From Catenuloplanes niger (lineage in GTDB: Bacteria > Actinomycetota > Actinomycetes > Mycobacteriales > Micromonosporaceae), in assembly GCF_031458255.1 (NCBI RefSeq), contig NZ_JAVDYC010000001.1, positions 4,535,001 to 4,599,000 of the forward strand: a DNA stretch of 64,000 nt, written 5' to 3'. Positions 1-8,192 of this stretch are shown one piece after another. The notes below the pieces were generated by a model. That model saw nothing but the letters and a program-made list of their open reading frames with translations. It was not told the DNA's origin and did not search any database. The position numbers and the translations under genes were made by a program. The stretch's first letter is position 1. Each line of letters opens with the position of its first letter.

Positions 1-48
1 ACCGCCGCACCGACCTCGCTCGACGACGCGGTCGCGCTGGTGCTGCCG

Positions 49-1299
49 CTACTCGCGCGGAGCGGAACCGGCGTAGAGCGCGTTGATCGCGTTGGTTGAC
101 CAGCCCGCCGCCGCCAGGAACGTGGTGGTCAGCCGGCTCGGGTCGATGCCGGTCGCCCGGATCGAGTCCAGGTCGCCGCTCTCGTAGGCGCGCACGGCCT
201 GGAGCACCCGGCCCAGGCCGCCGGTGTGGTCCGCCAGCGCCGCCGACACCTCGGTGGAGAGCGGCAGCTGCCCCGCCAGTTCATCCGACGGTACGTCGAT
301 GAGGTCCGCCACCCGGTCCAGCAACCCCACCGTGAACGCCGCGTCCATCGGCTCGTCCAGCTCCGCGGCCACCAGCTGGCACATGCGGGCCCGGGAGAGC
401 GCGGCGTCCACCGGCCCCTCGGTCGAGTCGAAGACGTCGCTGAGCGCCATCAGGGCCACCCACTGGCGCACCTGGGCGATCCCGAGCATCACCACCGCCT
501 CGTGCACCGAGGAGACCCGGTTCGTGACGCCGGCCGCCACCGAGTTGCTGGCCCGCAGCAGCCGGAACGACAGCGCCGGGTCCTGGGTGACCAGCGACAC
601 GATCTCGTTGATCTCCACGTCCTGCTTGAGCAGCGCGGCCATCAGTTGGATCCGGCTGAACTTCGACGGCGACAGCGCCTGCGCGGACAGCACCTGCGGC
701 CGGCCCAGCAGATAACCCTGGAGCAGCTCGCAGCCCAGCTCCTCGGCGAGCGCGAGGTGCTCCTCGGTCTCCACCTTCTCGGCCAGCAGCGTGACGTCCG
801 GGTACGCCCGGCAGGCCGCCGCGATCCGGCGGCACTCGTCCGGCTCGGTGTTCAGGATGTCGATCTTGACGTAGTCGGCCAGCCCCATCAGGCGCTCATG
901 CCCGGTGTCCAACAGGAAGTCGTCGAGCGCGATCGCGTACCCCTGCTCGGACCGCCGCTGCACGCCCGCGATCAGCTCCTCGTCGACCACGATCGTCTCC
1001 AGCACCTCCAGGACCGCCTGTCCGGGCCCGAACGGCAGCGGCAGCTCGTCCGTGAGGAACTCCCGGGTCATGTTGATGAAGCACAGCCGGTCCCCGGCGA
1101 TCTCCGTCAGCCCGAACTCGGTGAACGCGTTCACGATGACCTGGCTGGTCGCGAAGCTCCCGGAGACACCCGTCCCGCCCCGGAACAGAAGTTCGTAGCC
1201 CACCAGACGCCGCTCCACCGACCAGATCGGCTGGCGCCCGACGTGCACGGACTGGGCGATATCGCCGTCCGCGCCGGGCTGATCACTCATGGTGAGCAT
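49..1299 (-). CDS. EAL-like and HDOD domain signalling protein
   Basis: About 416 residues. The N-terminal half (about 15-210) resembles an EAL phosphodiesterase domain: the EAL signature appears as YELLFRGG, followed by ALDDF and LLQGYLLGRP blocks. The C-terminal half (about 215-400) is an HDOD domain (LVTQDPALSFRLLRASNS, then a helical bundle). This is the YuxH-type architecture. Because the glutamate of the EAL motif is embedded in a changed context, I infer a signalling or binding role rather than confirmed cyclic-di-GMP hydrolysis. Start chosen at the ATG at 1299; a second ATG at 1290 is possible, and ribosome-site support is weak for both. It is read away from the downstream tRNA cluster and has no obvious operon partner in the window. 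Confidence 0.85.
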   Translation of the reverse strand: MLTMSDQPGADGDIAQSVHVGRQPIWSVERRLVGYELLFRGGTGVSGSFATSQVIVNAFTEFGLTEIAGDRLCFINMTREFLTDELPLPFGPGQAVLEVLETIVVDEELIAGVQRRSEQGYAIALDDFLLDTGHERLMGLADYVKIDILNTEPDECRRIAAACRAYPDVTLLAEKVETEEHLALAEELGCELLQGYLLGRPQVLSAQALSPSKFSRIQLMAALLKQDVEINEIVSLVTQDPALSFRLLRASNSVAAGVTNRVSSVHEAVVMLGIAQVRQWVALMALSDVFDSTEGPVDAALSRARMCQLVAAELDEPMDAAFTVGLLDRVADLIDVPSDELAGQLPLSTEVSAALADHTGGLGRVLQAVRAYESGDLDSIRATGIDPSRLTTTFLAAAGWSTNAINALYAGSAPRE

Positions 1300-1480
1300 T
1301 CTGCCCGTTTCTCGATACTTTTTTCGGGCTATTACGGGCGCGGGCGCCGCGCGGGGATACTGATTTGGAGGCGGTGCGGGGGATGACATATGCTTCTCAT
1401 GCCTCCGGCGGGGCCGGTGAGAGCAAGACACCGCAGTCGACGCAAACGTTCTGCAGAGCGTGTGCGAAGATAGCGGAGCC

Positions 1481-1553
1481 GCCCTCATCGTCTAGTGGCC
1501 CAGGACGCCGCCCTTTCAAGGCGGTAGCACGGGTTCGAATCCCGTTGGGGGCA
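1481..1553 (+). tRNA. tRNA-Glu (anticodon UUC)
   Basis: A 73-base cloverleaf. Acceptor GCCCTCA pairs with TGGGGGC (one T-G wobble), the anticodon stem is CCGCC/GGCGG around CTTTCAA with TTC at 1515-1517, and the T loop is GGGTTCGAATCCC. Discriminator A; CCA is not encoded. First of three tRNAs on this strand. Confidence 0.95.
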
Positions 1554-1620
1554 CAGCACCGGCCGAGCCGGGGCACTGTAAGGTAAGACCAGCAAGGCAA
1601 GCAAGGCGCAAGACAAGCAA

Positions 1621-1697
1621 GGTCCTGTGGAGCAGTCGGAGTGCTCGCCGCCCTGTCAAGGCGGAGGTCGCGGGTTCAAGTCCCGTCAGGACCGCCA
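1621..1697 (+). tRNA. tRNA-Asp (anticodon GUC)
   Basis: Acceptor GGTCCTG pairs with CAGGACC, the anticodon loop is CTGTCAA with GTC at 1655-1657, and the T arm is CGGGTTCAAGTCCCG. Discriminator G at 1694 is followed by an encoded CCA (1695-1697), unlike the Glu and Phe neighbours. Confidence 0.95.
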
Positions 1698-1737
1698 CGC
1701 AGCAATCGCCGTGCGAAAGCGCGGCGTTCTGCGTTAC

Positions 1738-1811
1738 GGCCAGGTAGCTCAGTTGGTACGAGCGTCCGACTGAAAATCGGAAGGTCGGCGGTTCGACCCC
1801 GCCCCTGGCCA
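1738..1811 (+). tRNA. tRNA-Phe (anticodon GAA)
   Basis: Acceptor GGCCAGG pairs with CCTGGCC, the anticodon stem is TCCGA/TCGGA around CTGAAAA with GAA at 1772-1774, and a T arm is present. Discriminator A; no encoded CCA. A terminator follows 24 bases later, so the three tRNAs probably form one transcription unit. Confidence 0.95.
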
Positions 1812-1834
1812 CATAGCCTTTCGCCGGGCTATCG

Positions 1835-1870
1835 AAGCGCTGATCTGCGGAAACGCGGTCGGCGCTTTTT
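1835..1870 (+). terminator. Rho-independent terminator of the tRNA cluster
   Basis: A long stem closes on a GAAA loop, with one bulged T and a few G-T pairs. A five-T run follows immediately (1866-1870). Position and orientation fit the end of the Glu-Asp-Phe tRNA unit. Confidence 0.85.
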
Positions 1871-2135
1871 ACTTTTCCGGCCGGTTGAGGCCGCCCGCAT
1901 CCTGACCGCTGTTGCCCGGTGATCGTGGCCGTTCACCGGTGCTGGGTACACGCGACGATCTTGCTGTCTGGACCGTGAGTCCTGCCGGACCGGTGCGGTC
2001 TCTGACACACGCTTCCGGCCGGGTGCTGGGCGGGCTCGGACCGTGCCGCTGACCGGCCGCGTTCGCGTTCCGCGGGCGGGCGCGGCCACCAGGCACCATT
2101 GCCAAGTCGGCGGGACGCGCGGCTGAGCGGTCGCG
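1871..2135. other. Intergenic stretch without a supported gene
   Basis: With its flanking hairpins this is more than 300 bases between the tRNA-Phe and the esterase gene. I see only GC-rich sequence with no reading frame showing actinobacterial codon bias plus a ribosome site, and no recognisable repeat. Confidence 0.6.
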
Positions 2136-2171
2136 GTGCTGCCGGGCCGTCCGAGGGTGGCCCGGCAGCAC
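2136..2171 (-). terminator. Terminator hairpin of the SGNH esterase gene
   Basis: A perfect 13-bp inverted repeat (GTGCTGCCGGGCC and its complement) around a 10-base loop, 23 bases beyond the stop codon of the esterase. It has no T-tract, which is common for GC-rich actinobacterial terminators. Confidence 0.7.
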
Positions 2172-2194
2172 GGACATGCGGTGCCCGAACCGGA

Positions 2195-3016
2195 TCAGTG
2201 CACGTCCGTCTCCATCTGGAGCATGAACGTGTAGACCACGGCGTACCCGTAGCGGTTGGGGTGGAAGATCTCGCTGATCCGGGTTGCGTCGACCCCGTTG
2301 ATCCACGGCTCGGCGCTGCAGGCCTGGTGTCCGAGGAACGGCAGGCGCATCTCGACGAACTTCACGCCCGCCCGCTCCGTGGCGGACCTGATGCCCTCGG
2401 CCATGTGATCGGCGTTGTTGTTCATCTGCGTGCGCTTGAACGCGTTCGGAGTGATCGCACCGCAGCTGCCGGTGCCCTCGTCGATCACCCGGGGGTAGCT
2501 CATCACGAAGACCCGGGCATTCGGAGCGAGCGCCCGGACCTCGCTGTAGAGGGCCGCGAGCCGGTCGACCAGCGTATTGCGCGCGTACCAGGAACCCAGG
2601 TCGGTGGAGTACTTGCAGAGCGCGTCGCTGCCGGTGAGGCAGTTCTCGACGGTCGAGGTGAAGCCGTCGTCGTTGCCGCCGACGGTGATCGTGACCAGCG
2701 TGGTCCGCGTGCTGAGCGCGCCGAGCTGCCGGGCGCGCACGTCGTCGATCTTGGCACCGCTGCAGGTCATGTCCTTGAACGCGACACCAGGGTGGTTCCG
2801 TGCCCAGGTCCGCGGGTAGCTGTCCGGGCTCTGCTTGCAGTCCCCGCTCGCCGGGTCGTACGGCCCCGCGCCCACCCCGGAGGCGTAGGAGTCCCCGAGC
2901 GCGACGTACTCCCCGGTGACCGGCGCGGTGCGCGTCGGCGTCGGCGCGGCGCTCGCCGGCGTCGACACGGCCAGTGCCGCGGCGAGGACCGACAGGATGC
3001 TCAGGATTCTTTTCAT
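2195..3016 (-). CDS. Secreted SGNH/GDSL-family esterase or lipase
   Basis: 273 residues. A cleavable signal peptide covers about residues 1-24 (positive MKR, hydrophobic core, ASA-A). SGNH block I is GDSY at 41-44 (nucleophile Ser43), the GGND block lies near 120, and the catalytic His is in SEIFHPNRYGY near the C-terminus. Paired cysteines (SGDCK, MTCSG, ENCL, LCKY, GSCG, ACSA) suggest disulfides, as in Streptomyces extracellular lipases of this family. It therefore probably hydrolyses lipid or other ester substrates outside the cell; the actual substrate cannot be told. Start fixed by GGAGAG just upstream of the ATG. Single-gene unit with its own terminator. Confidence 0.9.
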   Translation of the reverse strand: MKRILSILSVLAAALAVSTPASAAPTPTRTAPVTGEYVALGDSYASGVGAGPYDPASGDCKQSPDSYPRTWARNHPGVAFKDMTCSGAKIDDVRARQLGALSTRTTLVTITVGGNDDGFTSTVENCLTGSDALCKYSTDLGSWYARNTLVDRLAALYSEVRALAPNARVFVMSYPRVIDEGTGSCGAITPNAFKRTQMNNNADHMAEGIRSATERAGVKFVEMRLPFLGHQACSAEPWINGVDATRISEIFHPNRYGYAVVYTFMLQMETDVH

Positions 3017-3375
3017 ATCTCTCCGTTCGGTCTGCTGTCGAGGGCGCGGTCGCCCCCAGCAGGCAGGCTCGTCGAGATCCGGGGTCATGCCGGCCACCGC
3101 GAGCAGACCGGCCGCGGCGCGGCCGGGCACGCCACGGGCGGTCCGCCCGCCGGAGGTCTCCACGCCGGCGCCAGGGCCACCATCACCGGACACGACGTCG
3201 GATGGTCGTGAATGAACACCTCGTGGGAGGCCCCGGCGTCATCGCCCCGGGTCACGGCCACGACGATCCTGCGTCCCGGCTCGGACCGGGGTCAACGGAT
3301 TCCCCCGTTATTGCGCTGCCGAGGGCCCCGTGAACGGGGAGTCCTCTGCCCGTTGTCCCGGCCTGAGCACCGTGC
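3017..3375. other. Intergenic region upstream of the esterase
   Basis: About 360 bases between two genes on the minus strand. It must contain the esterase promoter but I cannot place -35/-10 boxes with confidence. A short CCCCG/CGGGG hairpin with a TGAA loop at 3326-3338 may end the FtsX-like gene. No convincing coding frame on either strand. Confidence 0.5.
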
Positions 3376-3828
3376 TCAGATCGGCTCGGTGGTTTCGGCG
3401 GCGCGTTCCAGGCACTCGGCCTCGGTGAGGCACTGGAAGACGAACTCGTCCACGCCCGGAAGCGCCTCCGCCTGCGCCCTGGCCGTGCCGTCACGCAGCG
3501 CTGTGTAGGCGTCCACGTCGGTGGTGCGAACCTCGAACACTTGCGGCATGTTCTCGGGGTCGATGTACTCGGGCATCGGGCGGCCCTTCAGGCCCTCCTT
3601 CAGCTGGTCGTACGTCTGCTGGCTGGTGAGGAACGTCACCTCGGTGACACCGGGAAGCGCCCGCAACGCCTCCTCGATCTCGTCGCGTTCGAAGTCGTCG
3701 GCAGAGTGCGTCAGGTAGACCCTCAGCACGGGATTCTCGACGAGGATCGGATCGCTCTCCGGGAGCAGCGAGCACGCGCTCAACAGCGCGACGACGACGG
3801 ACATGGCGAGCAAGCGAATGATCCGCAC
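3376..3828 (-). CDS. Lipoprotein resembling the FtsX extracellular domain
   Basis: About 150 residues from a GTG start. An N-terminal signal ends in the lipobox LLSAC (Cys19), so the protein is predicted to be lipid-anchored outside the membrane. The rest (VYLTHSADDFERDEIEEAL, ALPGVTEVTFLTSQQTYDQL, MPEYIDPENMPQVFEVR) matches the extracellular domain of the cell-division protein FtsX, which in the full protein contacts a peptidoglycan hydrolase. The four FtsX membrane segments and an FtsE ATPase are absent here. It may therefore act as a free-standing hydrolase regulator; that is an inference. An ATG at 3804 lies inside the signal sequence and is less likely as the start. Confidence 0.75.
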   Translation of the reverse strand: MRIIRLLAMSVVVALLSACSLLPESDPILVENPVLRVYLTHSADDFERDEIEEALRALPGVTEVTFLTSQQTYDQLKEGLKGRPMPEYIDPENMPQVFEVRTTDVDAYTALRDGTARAQAEALPGVDEFVFQCLTEAECLERAAETTEPI

Positions 3829-3945
3829 AACTGCCGACGCTAGCGGAGGCGCGCCACCCCACAGTGGACCGTCAGTTCCTCCGGCCGGGCAACCTGGATC
3901 GATGCCCATCGCGTTCCTGCGTCAGGCACTCGATGGAGGTAACCC

Positions 3946-4509
3946 ATGCGCCGGTTGGTCAGCACAGCCCTGGTGTGCGCCCTGATCACCCTCACGGTCA
4001 CCGCGCCCGCACAAGCCGCGCCCGCACAAGCCGCGCCCGCACAAGCCGCGCCCGCACAAGCCGCCGAGCCGGGTGGTTCCGGCTGGGTCCGGGTCCCCAG
4101 CCCACCGTACGACTACCCGGCCGGTCTGACCTGTGACTTCGCGCTTCACGGCGAGCCGGTCGTGGACGAGGTGTACTACAAGACCCTGACCACCAAGCCG
4201 GACGGTACGCCCCGGACCGAGGCCGCGTTCGGCCCGCTCGTCTTCCTGGTGACCAATCTTTCCACCGGTGTGACCACCCGGGGCGACGCGAGCGCCAGCG
4301 GGCTGATCACGCACCATGACGACGGCGCCCTGACGTACCGGGTCAGCGGCCCTTTGATGGTCGGATTCCGCGAAGGGCGGGGCACGTTGCCGCGCGGCTT
4401 CTACGTCATCGACGGCGTGGCCTGGACGCTGCACATCTCCGCCGACAACCACCGCAGCCTGTCCGGCGGCTGGCGGATCCGGAAGGACCTCTGCGCCGCC
4501 CTCAGCTGA
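3946..4509 (+). CDS. Secreted protein of unknown function with APAQA repeats
   Basis: 187 residues; I do not recognise the family. A good ribosome site (GGAGG) precedes the ATG. A signal peptide covers about residues 1-24 (MRRLVSTALVCALIT core). Four APAQA-type repeats around the cleavage site give several possible signal peptidase sites. The mature part has two cysteines (LTCDF near residue 64, DLCA near the end), which could form a disulfide, and reads as a beta-rich domain. Its last 8 bases overlap the 3' end of the convergent HAD gene. Confidence 0.75.
   Translation: MRRLVSTALVCALITLTVTAPAQAAPAQAAPAQAAPAQAAEPGGSGWVRVPSPPYDYPAGLTCDFALHGEPVVDEVYYKTLTTKPDGTPRTEAAFGPLVFLVTNLSTGVTTRGDASASGLITHHDDGALTYRVSGPLMVGFREGRGTLPRGFYVIDGVAWTLHISADNHRSLSGGWRIRKDLCAALS
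4006..4065 (+). repeat. Four tandem 15-bp units (in frame)
   Basis: Unit CCCGCACAAGCCGCG occurs four times in a row with one base change in the last copy. It encodes APAQA at the signal peptide junction of the secreted protein. Its identity at the DNA level points to recent slippage. Confidence 0.95.
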
Positions 4510-5199
4510 CCCTCGGGGTCGGCCGGTGCTCGTACCGCTGTTCGATGGCCGCCACGATCCGGTCCATGCCGGGCACGACGACGGCGGCGTCGGCGAGGCG
4601 TTCCGCCTTGCCGGGCTTGTTCGCGAAGGCGATCGCCGCGACCCCCGCCCGGCGCGCGGCCGTCAGGTCGCTGATGGAGTCGCCGATCAGGACACACTCG
4701 CCGGGCTCCGCGTTCAGCTCGCGCATCGCGGCGAGAACCGGGGCCGGGTCGGGCTTCATGCGCGCGGGATCGGCGTACGCCCGGCCGACGACCGGATGCA
4801 CGAGACGCTCCAACTCCTGACCGGTGAGATAGGCACGGCAGGCGGCGGCGGAGTTGTTGGAGACGACCGCCGCCCGGTCCGGTGCGCCGCCACCAACAAC
4901 TCCCGGGCGTACGGCGTCGGCTCCGCGCTGCGCGCCGCCACCAGCTCGGCGGCACACAGGGCATCCTCGACCTCGCGGGTCAGCGCGGGCCGGCCGAGCG
5001 TCGCCGCGTAGCGGAGCACCTCCATCGGATCCGACTCGTCCGGCACGACGGGCACACCCCGCTCGACGAGCAGGCGGCGTAACGCGGTCGCGATCCCGGC
5101 CGCCGGATGCCCGGCGAACAGGCCGCACACCGGACCGTCGAAGTCGAGCAGCAGCACACGCGACGCGGCGATCAGAGCAGTGAGGTCGATGCCCGCCAC
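4502..5199 (-). pseudogene. HAD-superfamily hydrolase, interrupted by a one-base frameshift
   Basis: Read from the GTG at 5199, the frame gives VLLLDFDGPVCGLF (HAD motif I) and continues to ARELLVAAHRTGR. It then must shift near 4866-4880 to give VVSNNSAAACRAYL (motif II), MKPDP (motif III lysine) and GDSISDLTAARR (motif IV). All four catalytic motifs are intact once a single missing base is restored in the CGGGCGGCGG run, giving about 232 residues. Phosphoglycolate-phosphatase-like members have this form, so a small phosphate ester is the likely substrate. The break may be a real mutation or a homopolymer sequencing error. The 3' end overlaps the convergent secreted-protein gene by 8 bases. 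Confidence 0.8.
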
Positions 5200-5278
5200 G
5201 CTATCGGACGCGGATCGCCCCGCCGTGGGCCCGCGCACCTTCCTCGGCGGAGATGCGCGGGCCGGTGGGACCGCGACG

Positions 5279-5899
5279 CTACTTCTTCTGGCCCGGGACC
5301 GCGTTGCCGGCCGGGGCGGAGTCGTCGCCGGCCGGGGCCAGGGCGCTGCCGTTGGGCGCGGCGGTGAGCTTGACGCCGTCGGCCGAGACCTTCGAGGCAT
5401 CGTCGTTGGTGGCCTCCACCTGGACGTCCCACGTCGTCGTGAACGAGATGCCCTGGCACGCCTCGGTCATCGTCTTCCGGAAGGTGACCGCGTCGGCGAG
5501 GATCAGCTTCGCGTCCGCTCCCTTCGCGATGACCAGGTTGGCCGGCAGGTACTGGGCGAGGTCGATCTGGCCGGCGCAGTCGGCCTGCGCCGCCGGCGTC
5601 ACGGTCTTGCCGCCGACGGTCGGCGTCACGGACTTGATGAGGGCGTTCGCGGTGTTGTTGGAGGGCAGGTTCACGTTGATCACGATGTCGGCCTTGTCGC
5701 CGGGAAGCATGTTCGCGCCCTGGCCCGTGGCGAAGTTGCCGGTCGCGGTGAAGACGCCGAACTTGGCGCTGGAGCCGGCCACGTTCTGTGCGGTCGCGGA
5801 CTGGGCGAAGGCCGCCCAGGCGACGCCACCGCCGATGGCGACCGCGGCGACGGCGCCGGCCACTGCGATGGTGGTGCCGCGCTTCTTGGTCTTGGACAT
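5279..5899 (-). CDS. Secreted protein with SipW-type signal, TasA-like
   Basis: 206 residues. The N-terminus (MSKTKKRG, a glycine-rich hydrophobic stretch, then GGGVAWAAFAQSATA) has the style of SipW-dependent signal peptides, where a WA/YA-F motif follows the core. The mature part alternates beta-strand-like segments (GVFTATGNFATGQGANMLPGD, INVNLPSNNTANALIKSV) similar in layout to TasA/camelysin-type surface or fibre proteins, and has one cysteine pair (ADCAGQ, TEACQG). The tail is Ala/Pro/Gly-rich. A GGGAG site precedes the ATG. It follows the membrane protein at 5966-6427 by 66 bases on the same strand, so the two are probably one operon. Function is inferred, not shown. Confidence 0.65.
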   Translation of the reverse strand: MSKTKKRGTTIAVAGAVAAVAIGGGVAWAAFAQSATAQNVAGSSAKFGVFTATGNFATGQGANMLPGDKADIVINVNLPSNNTANALIKSVTPTVGGKTVTPAAQADCAGQIDLAQYLPANLVIAKGADAKLILADAVTFRKTMTEACQGISFTTTWDVQVEATNDDASKVSADGVKLTAAPNGSALAPAGDDSAPAGNAVPGQKK

Positions 5900-5965
5900 G
5901 GTGAGGCTCCCTTGTGCACAGTGAAAGGTTGGGTCGGGTGGCAGGGATCTCCGCCGGGAGGTCCG

Positions 5966-6427
5966 CTAGGGGATGGGGGTCTCCGCGTCGGACACGGCGG
6001 GTTCCGGGCTCGGGATGACGGCTGCCTCCGCCGGTGACGTCCGCACCGACTCGGGCGCCGGTCTGGCGTCGTCCTCGTCGGCCGGCAGAGGAGCGTCCGG
6101 CAGAGCGACGTCCGGCGGGGGATCGCCCGCCGGCCGCACGGCCGGATCTTCCGAGGTCATCGCCGATGCGGTGCGCGGCACCGCGACCGTGCCGGGCATC
6201 GCAGCGGGGTTCGGTGCGGCATTCTTCGCCGCGGCGCTCGGGCTGGAGCTCGGCGATGGCGGAACGCCGACGGTCGCTCCGATCTCCACCGTCACCTTCT
6301 GCCGGTAGCCGACGCCCGCCGCGGCGGTGCCGACCACGGCGCCGACGGAGACGACCGCGGAAAGCGCGACGAGCGCCAGGCCGGCAAGACCGGCCCAGTG
6401 CCGGTGCCGGCTGGTGTTGCTGCGCAT
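5966..6427 (-). CDS. Short membrane-anchored or secreted Pro/Ala-rich protein
   Basis: 153 residues, family not recognised. One hydrophobic segment at about 12-38 (LAGLALVALSAVVSVGAVVGT) is followed by a short beta-like stretch (YRQKVTVEIGATVGV). The remaining 100 residues are Ser/Pro/Ala/Asp-rich and look disordered. A strong ribosome site GGGAGG lies 7 bases before the ATG. As first gene of the pair with the SipW-type secreted protein it may help export or anchor that partner. No SipW signal peptidase gene is visible nearby. Confidence 0.65.
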   Translation of the reverse strand: MRSNTSRHRHWAGLAGLALVALSAVVSVGAVVGTAAAGVGYRQKVTVEIGATVGVPPSPSSSPSAAAKNAAPNPAAMPGTVAVPRTASAMTSEDPAVRPAGDPPPDVALPDAPLPADEDDARPAPESVRTSPAEAAVIPSPEPAVSDAETPIP

Positions 6428-6732
6428 CGTGTGCCTCCCGTGATCGGTGTGCCGGGAAGCAACTCTGCCGTTTGATCACGCTGAGTGGGATCGGGTGCAC
6501 CGGTAGCGATCAACGCGGTCCGGCGCCCGAGGGCCGCGCGTCGGTGGGCATTTGCGGCAGGGGGGCGAGATGCGTATGCCGTGTCGGTTTAGCCTGTTCG
6601 TGGCTTTATCGCCCACACGACAGTCCGGAACGGCGTGTCGTGCCAGCGGGGCTGGATATCGCTGTACGGGGATTTCCGTGTCAGGCAAGCGGCGTTGGCT
6701 ACGAGGTCCAGTGCCATGAAAGAGTTGGTGCC
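6428..6732. other. Divergent promoter region
   Basis: About 305 bases between the secreted-protein operon (minus) and the DUF488 gene (plus). It should hold both promoters. It is locally less GC-rich than its surroundings, but I cannot assign -35/-10 hexamers and see no inverted repeat that stands out. Confidence 0.5.
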
Positions 6733-7212
6733 ATGGTTCTGACTTCCCCACCGACTCGACCGACCGGCCTCGTCGGAGTGGGCTACGAGGGTCGCGCGAT
6801 CGACGAGTTCGTCGAGGACCTCGTGGATCGAGGGGTGGCGCACCTGGTGGATGTGCGTCTGACGCCGATCTCGCGGAAGCGGGGCTTCAGCAAGACCGCC
6901 TTGGGAAATGCGCTGACCGCGGCTGGCATTCGTTACGACCATCGCCGTGAGCTCGGCAATCCCAAGGCGAATCGGGCCGGGTTCGGTGGCGCCGACGAGG
7001 AGCTGTTCGAGGCGCGCGCCGTCTACGCCGGCTTGCTGCAGGACGGCGCCGCCGAGCATACGCTCGACGAGCTGGCGCGGGCGGCCACCCGGGAGCTGGT
7101 CGCTCTGTTGTGCTTCGAGTCGGACGAGTCCCGCTGCCACCGCCACGTCGTGCTGCGAGAGTTGGCGCGGAGAATCAGCGCCGCCGAGGCCAGTACGTTC
7201 CCAGCACACTGA
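6733..7212 (+). CDS. DUF488 family protein
   Basis: 159 residues. Family marks are clear: VGYEGRAIDEFVEDL at the N-terminus, DVRLTPISRKRGFSK, RYDHRRELGNP and, near the C-terminus, LLCFESDESRCHRHVV with the conserved Cys-His pair. The molecular activity of DUF488 proteins is not established. The ATG at 6733 is preceded by GAAAGAG. Its 3' end overlaps the facing gene at 7175-8018 by 38 bases, so transcripts of the two are antisense to each other there. Confidence 0.85.
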   Translation: MVLTSPPTRPTGLVGVGYEGRAIDEFVEDLVDRGVAHLVDVRLTPISRKRGFSKTALGNALTAAGIRYDHRRELGNPKANRAGFGGADEELFEARAVYAGLLQDGAAEHTLDELARAATRELVALLCFESDESRCHRHVVLRELARRISAAEASTFPAH

Positions 7213-8018
7213 ACACGTGTAGTCGCTTGGCCTGATTGCCGACGTAGAACGCTACGTCACGGTCGGCGGCGCACATCTCGTCGAGAAACTTCTCGCGCAG
7301 GATGCGCTCGACCGTCTCGTCCGGCTCGGTGCGATATCGCCGCTGCAGTGCGACCAGCTCCCAGTCGATGATTCCCTGGCGATGGCCCTTGCAGGTGGGT
7401 GCCCAGCATCGGTACTCGTACGTGGCGCGGAAACGGGGTGCCTCAAGCGGTGTCCGGTCACGCGACGACAGAAGATCGAGCTGGCCTACGTACGCATCGA
7501 TCTTTCGCTGTTCGTCCGCGCTCCATCCGTCCCGCCGGGTCACTCGGAGCGCGCCGACGTCGCGCGGGCGGACCAGTGCGAGTGACGGGGCGTCGCTGCG
7601 TTCCTTGACCGCTCGATTGAGCTTGCACATGGAGTCCTCGACCCATTCGTCGAGCCACGGTCGCCGTGACTGCCAACCGTCGAGGTGCCGTATGCGGACG
7701 ATGCGCTCCATGTTCGGCCGCCAACTCTCCCGGCGAGGGTCCTGATGAGCGGGTCGTGCCGGGATCGAGATCACGTCGTACTTCTTGAAGGTCGCCTCGG
7801 ACGCCAGGTATCGAAAGTTTGATCGGGTAGAGGCGAACCCAGCCTCGTCGAGCGGTGTCGATTCGTAAGCCGGCGACGCACACGGTCTCGCCGTACTTCT
7901 CCGATGGATTCGGCGCGGCCTTCACCGTGACTATCAGTTCGAGCGTGCGAACTCGGTCGTCGGCCGGTTTCGGCTCCGGGCCGGTGTCATCCGGACCGAA
8001 GAATGACAGCTGTGTCAT
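7175..8018 (-). pseudogene. Unknown protein with CX4CX2H motif, interrupted by a one-base frameshift
   Basis: From an ATG with GGGGA upstream, the frame reads MTQLSFFGPDDTG, LELIVTVKAAPNPSEKYGE and RRGWVRLYPI. It must then lose one A of the AAA run (7818-7820 on the plus strand) to continue as NFRYLASEATFKKYDVISIP and on through HLDGWQSRRPWLDEWVED. With one base removed the length is an exact multiple of three (280 residues). A possible metal site is CWAPTCKGH (C-x4-C-x2-H) followed by IIDWE. I do not recognise the family. Because it faces and overlaps the DUF488 gene, a shared role is possible but unproven. The break could be mutation or a homopolymer read error. Confidence 0.7.
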
Positions 8019-8192
8019 GGGTTCCCCTGTTCATGGCGCGGACGGTGCTGCTGAACAGGTCGCTGTGCTCGACGAGGGGCGCGTCAGAGACCGACGCTCT
8101 ACATAGCCTAGAGCGGATGCCGTAGAACATGGTCGATTATGTGCACGGCGCAACGAGCGGGGGAGTGCGCCTGGGCGGCGCCAAAAGGCGGC

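Noticed and set aside
3212-3508. A plus-strand frame of about 98 codons
   Set aside because: It runs into the antisense of the FtsX-like lipoprotein gene and lacks a start signal.
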